This document shows positions 8,986-17,703 of a stretch of 64,000 nt of DNA, piece by piece; the stretch's first letter is position 1, and each line of letters starts with the position of its first letter. The position numbers were made by a program, and so were the translations under genes. The notes below the pieces were generated by a model. The model did no database searches and was not told the DNA's origin. It saw nothing but the letters and a program-made list of their open reading frames with translations. The stretch is from Alkalitalea saponilacus (GTDB lineage: Bacteria; Bacteroidota; Bacteroidia; Bacteroidales; Marinilabiliaceae), in contig NZ_FUYV01000018.1 in assembly GCF_900168165.1 (NCBI RefSeq), positions 1-64,000 of the forward strand. Reading direction: 5' to 3'.

Positions 8986-10268
8986 AATTCTGAAATAAAG
9001 TGTTTGAATTTCCCGTTTGAGCCTCTTTGAAGCTCCTCAACGCGTTTTAAAATTAAAGCAGCCTCGTCATCAACAATGGCGTCAAAACCCCGCTTGAGAG
9101 CATCAAACTCCACGTTGTTTAAATCTCTCGACGCCACATACTCAAACTCAAAACCTTCGGGTGTTTGTCTGAAAAGGAACTCTTTTACAACCTCCGTTCT
9201 GTCAATTAGTTCTTCTGCTACAAAATAGAATGAAATACCGGGAACTCTTTTACCCGAAGGTAAAAGAGCCATGTCGTTTAAACTACCCATTACCTGCTCT
9301 ATTTGCGTAATCCCACTGCTTTTATTTATCACTGCCAAATCGCCTATTCTATAACGAATGAAAGGAGTAGCACGGTTAAAAAGCGCAGTACATGTTAAAT
9401 AACCGGGTTCTCCATCTGCGACAACTTCGTCGTTTTCATCAAGCACTTCGTAAAACAGCAAACCATCGGAACCGTGCCAAAAACCATTTTGTTTAAAGCC
9501 CATGACACCCAACTCAGACGAACCATATTCATTGTAGACAGGCACTCCTAAAGCTTCCCGGAGAGTTTGAGCATCTTTCTCGGTGCATACTTCTGATGTC
9601 ACTATGCAAGCTCTTAAAGACTTTGCAACATCAGCAAGAACCAAATTGCTGTTTTGTAAAAAACGAGCAAATGTTACAAGGGAATTTGTATATCCATAAA
9701 TATATGTGAACCTACCCTTTTTGAATTTCTGCACCCACTTCTCAAATGCTTCATCCGACAAATCAAACACATTGAAGCGGTAGCGATTAGAGAGATAATC
9801 CTTAAACCGGGCTTTCATTCTGCCAACAGGTTGCCGGGAAATACCAAACATCCGTGCCTGACGAAAGTTAACCGATAATCCGGCCTGATTATAAAGATGC
9901 TCCACATTAAGCCAAACCAAAGCGTGAGATAGCCTGTCGCGCGCAAAGAAAAGCGGGTCGCCTGATGAGCCTGACGTGCTGCTTAGATAAAGTTTTTGAT
10001 TGCGAACCGATGCTGGTAATTTACCCTTAAAGTCTCCTTTTAAATCAGCTCTTTTTATAACGGGAATCTTTGTCCACTCCTCTGGCTCGGATCCAACAAA
10101 TTTTCTGTAAAACTCATTTTCTTTATAATGAAACCTGAATATTTCATCAGCCTTTTCTCTTTGCCACTGCAACAAATCCCCCTCAAAGGGGATTTGTGAA
10201 AACAAATCACAAGCTTCCTTTACCGGAAAACCAAGGATTTTTAAAACTCTGAAAAAATCAATGCCCAT
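8982..10268 (-). CDS. CapK/PaaK-like adenylate-forming enzyme
   Basis: 428 residues of the phenylacetate-CoA ligase/CapK group. The phosphate-binding loop is SSTSGSSGDPLFF (about 96-108), the adenylate motif is YNEYGSSELG (about 245-254), and RYRIGDLA lies at about 305-312 before the small C-terminal domain. Family members activate a carboxylic acid as an acyl-adenylate; in capsule clusters the exact substrate is usually unknown. Here it could activate an acyl or amino acid for glycan decoration, in line with the FemAB-like and acyltransferase genes nearby. The start overlaps the upstream glycosyltransferase by 11 bases. The coding sequence holds two perfect 10-bp-stem inverted repeats. Confidence 0.85.
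   Translation of the reverse strand: MGIDFFRVLKILGFPVKEACDLFSQIPFEGDLLQWQREKADEIFRFHYKENEFYRKFVGSEPEEWTKIPVIKRADLKGDFKGKLPASVRNQKLYLSSTSGSSGDPLFFARDRLSHALVWLNVEHLYNQAGLSVNFRQARMFGISRQPVGRMKARFKDYLSNRYRFNVFDLSDEAFEKWVQKFKKGRFTYIYGYTNSLVTFARFLQNSNLVLADVAKSLRACIVTSEVCTEKDAQTLREALGVPVYNEYGSSELGVMGFKQNGFWHGSDGLLFYEVLDENDEVVADGEPGYLTCTALFNRATPFIRYRIGDLAVINKSSGITQIEQVMGSLNDMALLPSGKRVPGISFYFVAEELIDRTEVVKEFLFRQTPEGFEFEYVASRDLNNVEFDALKRGFDAIVDDEAALILKRVEELQRGSNGKFKHFISEL
9245..9268 (-). repeat. Intragenic hairpin with UUCG tetraloop
   Basis: On the coding strand a perfect 10-bp stem (CTCTTTTACC) closes a TTCG loop, giving the very stable C(UUCG)G tetraloop in mRNA, inside the CapK-like gene. One of a series of such repeats in this operon. 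Confidence 0.7.
10172..10197 (-). repeat. Intragenic inverted repeat, 10-bp arms
   Basis: ACAAATCCCC and its exact complement are separated by 6 bases near the 5' end of the CapK-like gene. No known function. Confidence 0.6.
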
Positions 10269-11337
10269 CTCCCTCTGTTATAATGTTCCATCCATAACCC
10301 CGAAACAATTCAAGTGACTGCTCAATGACCATTTCAATACGAAATGGTTCAGCCACCTTTTGCACTCCATCACTTAGTTTTGCAGCCAATTCCGGTTTGT
10401 CCAACAGCTTTTGCATCGCCTGATGTAAATCCGAAACATCCTGCGGCTCCACAAAAAGAGCGCTTTGCTCATCTTCAAAATATTCAGGCAGAGCATTAAA
10501 TCTCGTGATAATAATAGGAGTTCCGGCCATGCCGGCCTCCACCAGAATGCCTGGCAATCCTTCACCAAAATGGAATGTTGGAAGTGCCAGAAAATGATAT
10601 TTCACTAAAGCTGATTGCACCTGCAAAGGGTCAAGTATACCACAGTATCTGATTTTTCCTTTTGAGGCATCGACCCTTTCCATGAAATAGTCATGGTAAT
10701 CTTCGTCAATGGGGCCATAAATATCCAGTATTAAACCTGAATTTTCATCATCAAATTTCTCAAAAGCATCCATTAAAACTGTAACACCTTTTACTTCGGT
10801 AACCCTTGAAATAAAAAGTACCTTCCCGACATTATTTTCGGTCAATTGCCATTTTTCACCACTATCTTTTCGGGGATTGTAAACAATTTCCACATTTTTA
10901 ATTCCTAAATTCTCCAGACCATTTTTCAGCACTACCGATTCAGCAAATATACCATCCAGCTTATTAATAGCGGTGATGTATAACCGGCGGTTAAATGCAG
11001 GCATATCCATTAATTGAAGGTCAAATGTACCACCAACCACATAAAGAGCGGCGCGTTTTGCGGAAAATAGTCTCAAAAAAAAGAACAGCCAGATTACGAA
11101 ATAGCGTCCTTCCCTGTTCAGCGAAAGAACAATCTGTTTACATCTGAACATCAATGGTATAAGATTTAACAGATGTACCCATCTGTTACCTTTTCTACAA
11201 ATGGTATCAAACCAGATAAAATCTTGCACACCTACAGAATCAAAACCCTCCTTCAAACAACTGTTTTTGACACCATCGCCGGTAAAAGGAGGCGAAAACG
11301 GCCCAACGAATAAAGTTTTAACCGATTTTTTTCTCAT
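10258..11337 (-). CDS. Group 1 (GT4) glycosyltransferase
   Basis: 359 residues of GT-B fold. The N-terminal acceptor domain begins TLFVGPFSPPFTGDGVKNSC. The C-terminal donor domain shows GKVLFISRVTEVKGVTVL, where the K of EVKG marks the phosphate contact, and GEGLPGILVEAGMAGTPII, with the E-x7-E motif of retaining GT4 enzymes. It probably adds a hexose or amino sugar to the growing lipid-linked glycan in the cytoplasm. It overlaps both neighbours by a few bases, so three glycosyltransferases and the CapK-like gene form a translationally coupled block. The donor sugar is not predictable. Confidence 0.9.
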   Translation of the reverse strand: MRKKSVKTLFVGPFSPPFTGDGVKNSCLKEGFDSVGVQDFIWFDTICRKGNRWVHLLNLIPLMFRCKQIVLSLNREGRYFVIWLFFFLRLFSAKRAALYVVGGTFDLQLMDMPAFNRRLYITAINKLDGIFAESVVLKNGLENLGIKNVEIVYNPRKDSGEKWQLTENNVGKVLFISRVTEVKGVTVLMDAFEKFDDENSGLILDIYGPIDEDYHDYFMERVDASKGKIRYCGILDPLQVQSALVKYHFLALPTFHFGEGLPGILVEAGMAGTPIIITRFNALPEYFEDEQSALFVEPQDVSDLHQAMQKLLDKPELAAKLSDGVQKVAEPFRIEMVIEQSLELFRGYGWNIITEGDGH

Positions 11338-12434
11338 ACTGACAAAACAGATTTATAAACATCAATTATTTTATTCATTGCCCCATCCTTTGAAAACTCC
11401 TTGTGAACATGACCTTGGAATGCACTACCCAACTCTTTCATCGATTGAGGATTTACCAGTAAAGAGTTCATTGCATCGGCCAGTTCTGTTGAACTGGCTG
11501 GTTCAACAAGTTTCCCTAGCTTTCCGCCATCAAGGACAAAACTGCAATCGCCAACATTTGTACAAACCACCGGCAATCCTGCCAAACCGTACTCCAAAAG
11601 AGAAACCGGTAATCCTTCCGACAACGAAGAGAGCACTCCAACATCGCAAACGCTTAGGATTTCAGCCACATCATTTCTTGAACCTAAAACATGTACGCTT
11701 CCTTTTAAATTCGTATCGTTTTTGATTCGTTCAATCAAAGAGTAGTAATAATCATCAGAAAAGTGACCACCCACAAAGTATAAAACAGCATTTTCATGCT
11801 GCTTTTTCATTAAAATAAAAGCATCCAGCAAATTGTGATGATCCTTCTGGGGACGCAAATTGGCCAGACAAACCAGTTTCGGATATTGCTCTATTCCCGG
11901 GAGGTCTAATTTGCGATTGACGTTCCCATCAATATTTATATCCGCAAAGTTTGCCAAAAAAGAGACCCGATTTTTGGGCATTTTTAAGCTGTCAACAGCA
12001 TAATTCCGGAGTTTATCATTCACCACAAATGCATGTGAAATGGACGACGACATCAGTTTCAGAACAGAGGAACTTCGCTCGTGCAACTGTTCGCTAAACC
12101 CGTAATGGTCGTGCCAAATTACTTTTACCCTGCTACCTGTCCACTTAGCCAAAACTGCCCAGTAAACCGATGAAGAATGTGCATGAATAATGTCAATCCG
12201 ATGTTCTCTGATGTATTTTTTTAATCGTCGTAATGCCGATACATCCAAAGCATTTCGCTTTTCAGGAATGAATAAGGGAACTTTTGGAGAAATAAATTCC
12301 TCAAGAGGCCCTCCGGAGTGCGTGGCACACAAATGACTCTCCATTCCTTTTTCAGCCAACCCATTAGCAATATTCACAGCCATTCGCTCTGCTCCGGCTG
12401 CAATAAGGGAGTCAATCATTGAAAGCACTCTCAT
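11334..12434 (-). CDS. Group 1 (GT4) glycosyltransferase
   Basis: 366 residues. The acceptor domain starts VLSMIDSLIAAGAERMAVNI, with the GGAER-like loop seen in many GT4 proteins. The donor domain has LVCLANLRPQKDHHNLLDAF and SLSEGLPVSLLEYGLAGLPV, the latter giving the E-x7-E pair. It acts in cytoplasmic glycan chain growth. Start and stop overlap the neighbours by 4 bases on each side (ATGA type), so it is translated together with them. A GCCAGTTC inverted repeat with a 4-nt loop lies at 11479-11498 inside it. Confidence 0.92.
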   Translation of the reverse strand: MRVLSMIDSLIAAGAERMAVNIANGLAEKGMESHLCATHSGGPLEEFISPKVPLFIPEKRNALDVSALRRLKKYIREHRIDIIHAHSSSVYWAVLAKWTGSRVKVIWHDHYGFSEQLHERSSSVLKLMSSSISHAFVVNDKLRNYAVDSLKMPKNRVSFLANFADINIDGNVNRKLDLPGIEQYPKLVCLANLRPQKDHHNLLDAFILMKKQHENAVLYFVGGHFSDDYYYSLIERIKNDTNLKGSVHVLGSRNDVAEILSVCDVGVLSSLSEGLPVSLLEYGLAGLPVVCTNVGDCSFVLDGGKLGKLVEPASSTELADAMNSLLVNPQSMKELGSAFQGHVHKEFSKDGAMNKIIDVYKSVLSV

Positions 12435-13561
12435 GATGCAGGGTTTAATAATTTCACAATTTCCTCCTCAAATCTTTCAAGATGGTATAGGCGCGACCAC
12501 TTCATGGCCGCTTCACACAGGGTTTTATATTTTACAGGTTTTTGAATAAGTTCTTCAATTGATTTGACTACAACTTCTTGCTCAGGTTCTACCAAAACAC
12601 CTCTCGTTCCATCGCCAATCATCTGCTTTACGCATGAAACATTGGTGGTTACAGGCAAACATCCCCACCACATACTTTCGGCCACAACCTTAGGCCACCC
12701 TTCCGACTGCGACAGAAAAACCAAAAAATGGCTCTCTTTGAAATATTCAATCACACCATCGGGAGATACCTTTCCTTTGAGATGCACAAATGCTGATAAC
12801 TTTTTATTTTCAATGAAATCCTGAATTTCATCCCTTTGAAAACCATCGCCCAGCAAAGTCAATTGAGCATCTATCCCGTTACGTCTAATTTGTTCCAAAA
12901 CCTGAATAGCAAGCAGAGGACGTTTATTGGGGGTTAATGTCCCGACAAACAACATTTTTACAGGCACTTCTTTAGTTATCTCACGAATTTCAACAGGGAG
13001 AGCCATCTTTTGAGAATATGATGCTGTAAAAAAAGGAACGATATTTCTACTTCGCTCATTCCAGTCACCGTAAACCAAAACTTTTGCGTTATGAGTCAGC
13101 AAAGAATTTCTTAAAATCCATTGCTGAATACGGTAAGTTAAAGGCTGTTCGCTTTGCCAATCCCAGTTATTGGCATATTTAACTGTTTTGGGCTTCCATG
13201 GAAAAAATAACTGAACAATAGAGCCAAGTAAACCCATGTTTGAAGGACAGCGCAAGTGAATATGATCGGCATGAATCATCTCACGAAACAGCCTGAAAAA
13301 TATAACAGGAACTGCTACTATTGATATAAGTAATTTAGGGAAGGAGGTTGTATCAATTGCCGGCAATTTCACGAATCTTAACCTTGGGTGATCATAGAAA
13401 GATTCAAGAGGGTCTGGTTTTTCATTAACAGAGGGAGCTGCGACCACCACTTCGTCCACATGGTTCAGCCATAAATTCATCTCCCTGATATAGGGAGTGT
13501 ATCCTGCAAAACCGTTTGATGCAGATTTGTGAATTACGGGAGATACTATTAAGAATCGCAT
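12431..13561 (-). CDS. Group 1 (GT4) glycosyltransferase
   Basis: 376 residues of GT-B fold. MLFVGTLTPNKRPLLAIQVL begins the donor domain, and SQSEGWPKVVAESMWWGCLP carries the E-x7-E motif. The acceptor half includes a membrane-proximal hydrophobic stretch (LLISIVAVPVIFFRLFREM, about 93-111) that may hold the enzyme at the membrane. Gene order and a 4-base overlap with the next gene place it in the same coupled block. The 104 bases upstream, up to the polymerase-like gene, are non-coding and one of the few gaps in the operon. The sugar donor is unknown. Confidence 0.9.
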   Translation of the reverse strand: MRFLIVSPVIHKSASNGFAGYTPYIREMNLWLNHVDEVVVAAPSVNEKPDPLESFYDHPRLRFVKLPAIDTTSFPKLLISIVAVPVIFFRLFREMIHADHIHLRCPSNMGLLGSIVQLFFPWKPKTVKYANNWDWQSEQPLTYRIQQWILRNSLLTHNAKVLVYGDWNERSRNIVPFFTASYSQKMALPVEIREITKEVPVKMLFVGTLTPNKRPLLAIQVLEQIRRNGIDAQLTLLGDGFQRDEIQDFIENKKLSAFVHLKGKVSPDGVIEYFKESHFLVFLSQSEGWPKVVAESMWWGCLPVTTNVSCVKQMIGDGTRGVLVEPEQEVVVKSIEELIQKPVKYKTLCEAAMKWSRLYHLERFEEEIVKLLNPAS

Positions 13562-13665
13562 ATAAAATTAAAAAACTACTGGCAACTCAATCATTAACTT
13601 GTTACGTTTGGCGGTTCTTGGGGGTTAGGGGTGAGCGAGGGAGATAATTTAGATTTGACTTGATA

Positions 13666-15078
13666 CTAACCAGCCATTTCTAATGATTGAAACCCTTCCT
13701 CCGCCTTGGGCTCAAGTTTTGGCTGCATCTTAATCATCATAAAGGCTGCACCAAACAACACGCCAGGCAATGCCAAACGCATGGCAGCATGAAACATGGT
13801 AAACATACTAAGCAGATAAAAAGCCAAAAAATAGAATCGTGTCATGGGCGAACGAACCCGTATGAAAAAAGATATTGGTAACCATATCATACCCACCAAC
13901 ATGAATATAACCCCTGGAATGCCGTGTTCTGAAAGTAACCTTGCAAATTCTGTATGTGCAGCTGCAAACTGGCCGTAATAACGAGCACGATGCCCCTCTG
14001 CCATACCATACCCAACACCCAGCATTGGGTTGTCCTTAAATATCTGCACATCGGCTCTGATGATGGCATCACGCCCGGTGAGCATGCTCCGATTGGCATG
14101 CCTGATTCCTGTTTGAACTTCAGTGGTGGTTAAACCCTGATAACGATACAAAAGAAAATTGTTGGTTATGCGGTTGGCTACGAAAAAGACCCCGATAAAG
14201 AAAAGGATTCCTCCCAGTATGTATGGTGCAGCCTTTCGTAATTGTCTTCTAAAACTCGGAAATGTAACGACCAAAACCATTATCGCAGCGGTAAAGGCCA
14301 ACAAACTTCCAAAAACCCCTCCGCGTGAGAATGTTAACAATGCACGTAAAACCAAATAAAACAGCATCACCCAATCGAGCCAGTTCCATGTGGTAATTTG
14401 TCTTTTATTCACCTTAAAAAGCAAAACCATAAGGATAAACCAACCCAATACCGTGGAAACCTGATTTGGCCCAAACCCTCCGGCTGCTGCACCACTGGAT
14501 TGCACACTGGTAAACTCAAGGTGAGAAATATTGGCCATTACTGACAATGCAGCAATAATGGTAAACGCAGGAAGAAAAGCCATCCGCATTTGATGATAAA
14601 AGACATCTTCGTCAATTGGACGTCTGAAAAAATACAATCCTGCCATTACCAAAGTTAAGGGGCCTGACATATTAAAAAGGATATTTTTTCTAATTTCAAG
14701 AGTAGTGCTTCCCTCCACCAGAAACATTGCCGGAAGTAAAAGAGTAAGAAGAAGTACAAATGTCCATGCAATATATTTTCGACCTCCAATAATCAAACCA
14801 AGTAGAAACAAAATAATGCAGACATATTTCCCCAGCTCCCAGGAAAATTGTGCACCTGCCATGCGGTAAACCATCTCCAAACCCATCAGGTAAATGGCGT
14901 AGAAACCTGCTCTGCTGTTTCGGTCGTAAGTGTACACAACATCCCACACAAACCACAAAAACAAACCCACATAAGCCATCGCCACAAGCGATGGCATATA
15001 TTTCACCAGCACACCCAGCATCAAATGAAATCCAACAAGAAAAATGTGTCCCTTCTTTGAATGAATCAAATCAACCAT
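13666..15078 (-). CDS. O-antigen ligase / Wzy-type polymerase family membrane protein
   Basis: 470 residues with about eleven or twelve hydrophobic helices and a larger loop in the second half (about 315-385). The loop ends AAHTEFARLLSEHGIPGV, the conserved HxxxxxxxxExGxxG pattern of the Wzy_C/WaaL family. Such proteins join lipid-linked repeat units (polymerase) or transfer a finished glycan to lipid A or protein (ligase) on the periplasmic side. From sequence alone the two roles cannot be separated. In a Pgl-like operon with an ABC flippase it could also be an O-linked glycan transferase. A GCCATCGC inverted repeat lies at 14975-14995 inside the gene. Confidence 0.85.
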   Translation of the reverse strand: MVDLIHSKKGHIFLVGFHLMLGVLVKYMPSLVAMAYVGLFLWFVWDVVYTYDRNSRAGFYAIYLMGLEMVYRMAGAQFSWELGKYVCIILFLLGLIIGGRKYIAWTFVLLLTLLLPAMFLVEGSTTLEIRKNILFNMSGPLTLVMAGLYFFRRPIDEDVFYHQMRMAFLPAFTIIAALSVMANISHLEFTSVQSSGAAAGGFGPNQVSTVLGWFILMVLLFKVNKRQITTWNWLDWVMLFYLVLRALLTFSRGGVFGSLLAFTAAIMVLVVTFPSFRRQLRKAAPYILGGILFFIGVFFVANRITNNFLLYRYQGLTTTEVQTGIRHANRSMLTGRDAIIRADVQIFKDNPMLGVGYGMAEGHRARYYGQFAAAHTEFARLLSEHGIPGVIFMLVGMIWLPISFFIRVRSPMTRFYFLAFYLLSMFTMFHAAMRLALPGVLFGAAFMMIKMQPKLEPKAEEGFQSLEMAG

Positions 15079-15090
15079 AAACTGATATAT

Positions 15091-16236
15091 TTAACGCAAT
15101 TTACAAAGCCTGTGAAAAAAATCAACATTTTGCTCTGTAACTTCACTCAAATTAAACGTTTTTTGAGCAAAACGTTGTCCCGCTTTAGCAATTTCCACCA
15201 TACGTTCCGGGTGTTCAAATGCAAAAACAATTTGTCTGGAAATATCTTTGGGTTCATAAGGGTTGCACAGCAAGCCGGTCACCATGTGTTCAATGGTCTC
15301 CATTCCAGGGCCTGTGTTGCTGAACAAAACCGGCTTTCCCATCACCATGGCTTCGGGAGCAACCAATCCCTGTGTTTCCATTAAAGAGGGAAACACGCAC
15401 AACTCAGCCTCTTCATACTTATCAGGAATTTCTGATAACTTAACCGAGCCGTGAAATGTTACATGGGATAATACATCTTCTTTAAAAGTACGTTTTAAAG
15501 TTGCAGTATATGAAGTTCCATCCGGATAACTCCAGTCACGACCATATACATCCAAATGCACATTTGGAAATTTCTCAATCACCTCATGCAAAGCCATTAA
15601 TAAATGCCTGATGCCTTTTTTCTCACACACTGTACCCGCAAACACCAAACGGTGTTTGATTGTTTTACGATGGTCTGCCTGCCTAAATAACTTGTCATTA
15701 ATTGAAAGCCGTATCACTTCAACCGGTTTTTTCCCGGTCGAAAGGTACTTCGCAGTGTGACTCTTAACGTATTTCGATACTGCAATAAAAGCATCTGCAT
15801 TTCTGAATGATATTTTTTCAAGCATGCCTCTTCCCCACTTAACTTCCCTGTTCTCACTTTCAGCAAAGAAATGATGCCCACCGTGCATTCTAACAACTTT
15901 CACAAATGGCTGCCGGCCAAACCAATAATACAACCCCGCTTCGGGTGTTTCAATGATATCGATGGGATTTTGTTGATGAATTTTTAATACCTGTTTTCGC
16001 ATAACCCAGCCACGACTGATTGCCCTTCCCCGTTTTTGTAAAAAACGGGGATATGCCAATCTATAAACTTCCACTCCTTCATCATTAAAAACCTCCTCTT
16101 CATCTTTATAACCAATGCCTACAACGGAAACCTGATGACCGGCAGTCACCAGAGCCCGGCCTGTGGTTTGGATAAATGTTCCAATTCCTCCGGTGGCCCA
16201 TATTGGGTATTCATGTGAAAGAAAACAGATGTGCAT
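15091..16236 (-). CDS. Group 1 (GT4) glycosyltransferase
   Basis: 381 residues. The acceptor domain opens with CFLSHEYPIWATGGIGTFI, the GGIGT loop typical of starch-synthase-like GT4 enzymes. The donor domain has RLVFAGTVCEKKGIRHLLM and PSLMETQGLVAPEAMVMGKP, with the E-x7-E pair. It is a cytoplasmic chain-extending enzyme. It starts 6 bases after the upstream gene. Four short perfect inverted repeats lie within it (15480-15500, 15551-15568, 15639-15658 and the 11-bp one at 16027-16051), the densest group in the window. Confidence 0.92.
   Translation of the reverse strand: MHICFLSHEYPIWATGGIGTFIQTTGRALVTAGHQVSVVGIGYKDEEEVFNDEGVEVYRLAYPRFLQKRGRAISRGWVMRKQVLKIHQQNPIDIIETPEAGLYYWFGRQPFVKVVRMHGGHHFFAESENREVKWGRGMLEKISFRNADAFIAVSKYVKSHTAKYLSTGKKPVEVIRLSINDKLFRQADHRKTIKHRLVFAGTVCEKKGIRHLLMALHEVIEKFPNVHLDVYGRDWSYPDGTSYTATLKRTFKEDVLSHVTFHGSVKLSEIPDKYEEAELCVFPSLMETQGLVAPEAMVMGKPVLFSNTGPGMETIEHMVTGLLCNPYEPKDISRQIVFAFEHPERMVEIAKAGQRFAQKTFNLSEVTEQNVDFFHRLCKLR
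16027..16051 (-). repeat. Intragenic inverted repeat, 11-bp arms
   Basis: TCCCCGTTTTT, a 3-nt loop and the exact complement, in the N-terminal part of a GT4 gene. On the coding strand it resembles a hairpin followed by few T residues, so it is not a good terminator. Confidence 0.6.
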
Positions 16237-16242
16237 GAACGA

Positions 16243-17661
16243 TTAAGATTTACTGTTTAATAAAACACCGGCTATGTTGCCGGAAGCTTCTGTAACGGGA
16301 TGCAGAATAACCTTTTGGAGCCATGCTTTTCGTTGCGTGGCAACTTGCTGCGGATTACGAACAGCATTGGCCACCAATCCGGCAATTTCCTGTTTCGAAT
16401 TCACCCAAATCACAGCCTCGGATGACGGCATACTCCTGAAATGCTGGTATTTATATATTTTCTCGACCGAATAAGTTCCGTTGGAGTTTTCAGGATTATA
16501 ATTGATGTAACACGCAGGTTTATCAAACATGCTGTAGTCGTGAGCCATGGTGGAGCCAACGTTGTAAACCAAATCGCAGTGACGCGCTACATTTGCCAAC
16601 AACTTAACGTCAGAAAAAAGAGGATATGTCAAAGTCCATTTTTCTGCTTCATCTTTTTCAAAAGCCCAAAGCGGGTCCACCACTTTAATTACATCCGCGT
16701 GATTCTGTATTACATGGTCGAACCGAGGACTCCAATCAACTGGGCAACGTCGAAAAAGTATCTGGGGACGCTCCTCTTCGGGAAGCGTTTTAACGGCCAC
16801 AGCCAAATCCTCCAGATAATCCTGGTCATAGGGACTTGTGAGTCTGTCGCCTCCCGAATAACAGACAATAGGCCGGTTTGTGTCAAAACCATACTCCGTA
16901 CAAAACTGTTCCCGGCTCATTAATAATTCATCCTGCCTGTAAAATTCAAATTGCGGTGTTCCGGTAATCACAACATCATCGGGATTGATGTCTGGATAAT
17001 AAAACAAAACCTCATCCTTCATATATTGCGACCAAACCAGATATTTCCCGGCTCGGAATGCCATGCGTGCTTTTGGTAAATTATCCCATGAATATATGGC
17101 CGTAGCGGTTTCAATTCCGGCCTTCTTTGCAGACTCAAACAATGGAGAAGCCGTGATGGCTCTCTGATGGGTACACAGAATAACATCCGGTTTAACTTCA
17201 TTCAGGAGAGTTTCGAATCCGGCCAGATAACCCGATTTGGCCACCCTGCTTAAATACCTGTTATTAATAGATTTGATGATGGAATAATTGGCCGTAAAAT
17301 TTGAAATGAAACGAATGAAGAAATAGAAAAACCACACAATTCCTCTGTATTTTGTCAGATGCCCCCATTCATGGTCGGGGATTATGGTTGGGTTTTTAAG
17401 CTTTCGCTGAAAAACTCTTAAACGAGAGATGTTTTCAAGTTCTCTGTAAAATTTTTCAAGAATTCCTTCGCGGTACTCAGGAATCTGAACCACTTCAAAC
17501 TTCAAACCGTGAACCTTTTCGGCCTCTTCTATTGCTTTATCGGATAAGGAGGCAATAAGCACAACCTGTGCTTTTTGCTCAATAAGATTGCTGATTAACC
17601 TTGAAAACAGATAATTTCTAATTCCAACGCCATCAGGCAAAAACAGTGCAACTTTCTTCAT
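16243..17661 (-). CDS. Unrecognised GT-B-like protein next to neuA; candidate nonulosonate transferase
   Basis: 472 residues without a family I can name firmly. The N-terminus (KKVALFLPDGVGIRNYLFSR) and the repeated strand-helix pattern suggest a two-Rossmann GT-B fold. Notable parts are VILCTHQRAITASPLFESAK, TATAIYSWDNLPKARMAFRA, and near the end VYNVGSTMAHDYSMFDKPAC, which resembles the donor loop of UDP-sugar transferases and CDP-glycerol transferase-like proteins. It has no membrane helix except a weak one near 108-125. It directly follows neuB-neuC-neuA (gap of 42 bases to neuA), so transfer of the CMP-nonulosonate made by those enzymes is an attractive but unproven role. Confidence 0.6.
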   Translation of the reverse strand: MKKVALFLPDGVGIRNYLFSRLISNLIEQKAQVVLIASLSDKAIEEAEKVHGLKFEVVQIPEYREGILEKFYRELENISRLRVFQRKLKNPTIIPDHEWGHLTKYRGIVWFFYFFIRFISNFTANYSIIKSINNRYLSRVAKSGYLAGFETLLNEVKPDVILCTHQRAITASPLFESAKKAGIETATAIYSWDNLPKARMAFRAGKYLVWSQYMKDEVLFYYPDINPDDVVITGTPQFEFYRQDELLMSREQFCTEYGFDTNRPIVCYSGGDRLTSPYDQDYLEDLAVAVKTLPEEERPQILFRRCPVDWSPRFDHVIQNHADVIKVVDPLWAFEKDEAEKWTLTYPLFSDVKLLANVARHCDLVYNVGSTMAHDYSMFDKPACYINYNPENSNGTYSVEKIYKYQHFRSMPSSEAVIWVNSKQEIAGLVANAVRNPQQVATQRKAWLQKVILHPVTEASGNIAGVLLNSKS

Positions 17662-17703
17662 TCTTAAACAAACAATGCAGGTGATTCCTGCTTTTGGTAG
17701 TAA

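Noticed and set aside
11201-11725. 174-codon plus-strand frame across two GT4 genes
   Set aside because: Crosses the junction of two coupled minus-strand genes with intact motifs; no independent features.
16027-16051. Internal terminators in the glycan operon
   Set aside because: The hairpins lie inside conserved coding sequence and most lack a following T-run on the transcribed strand, so termination is not supported.
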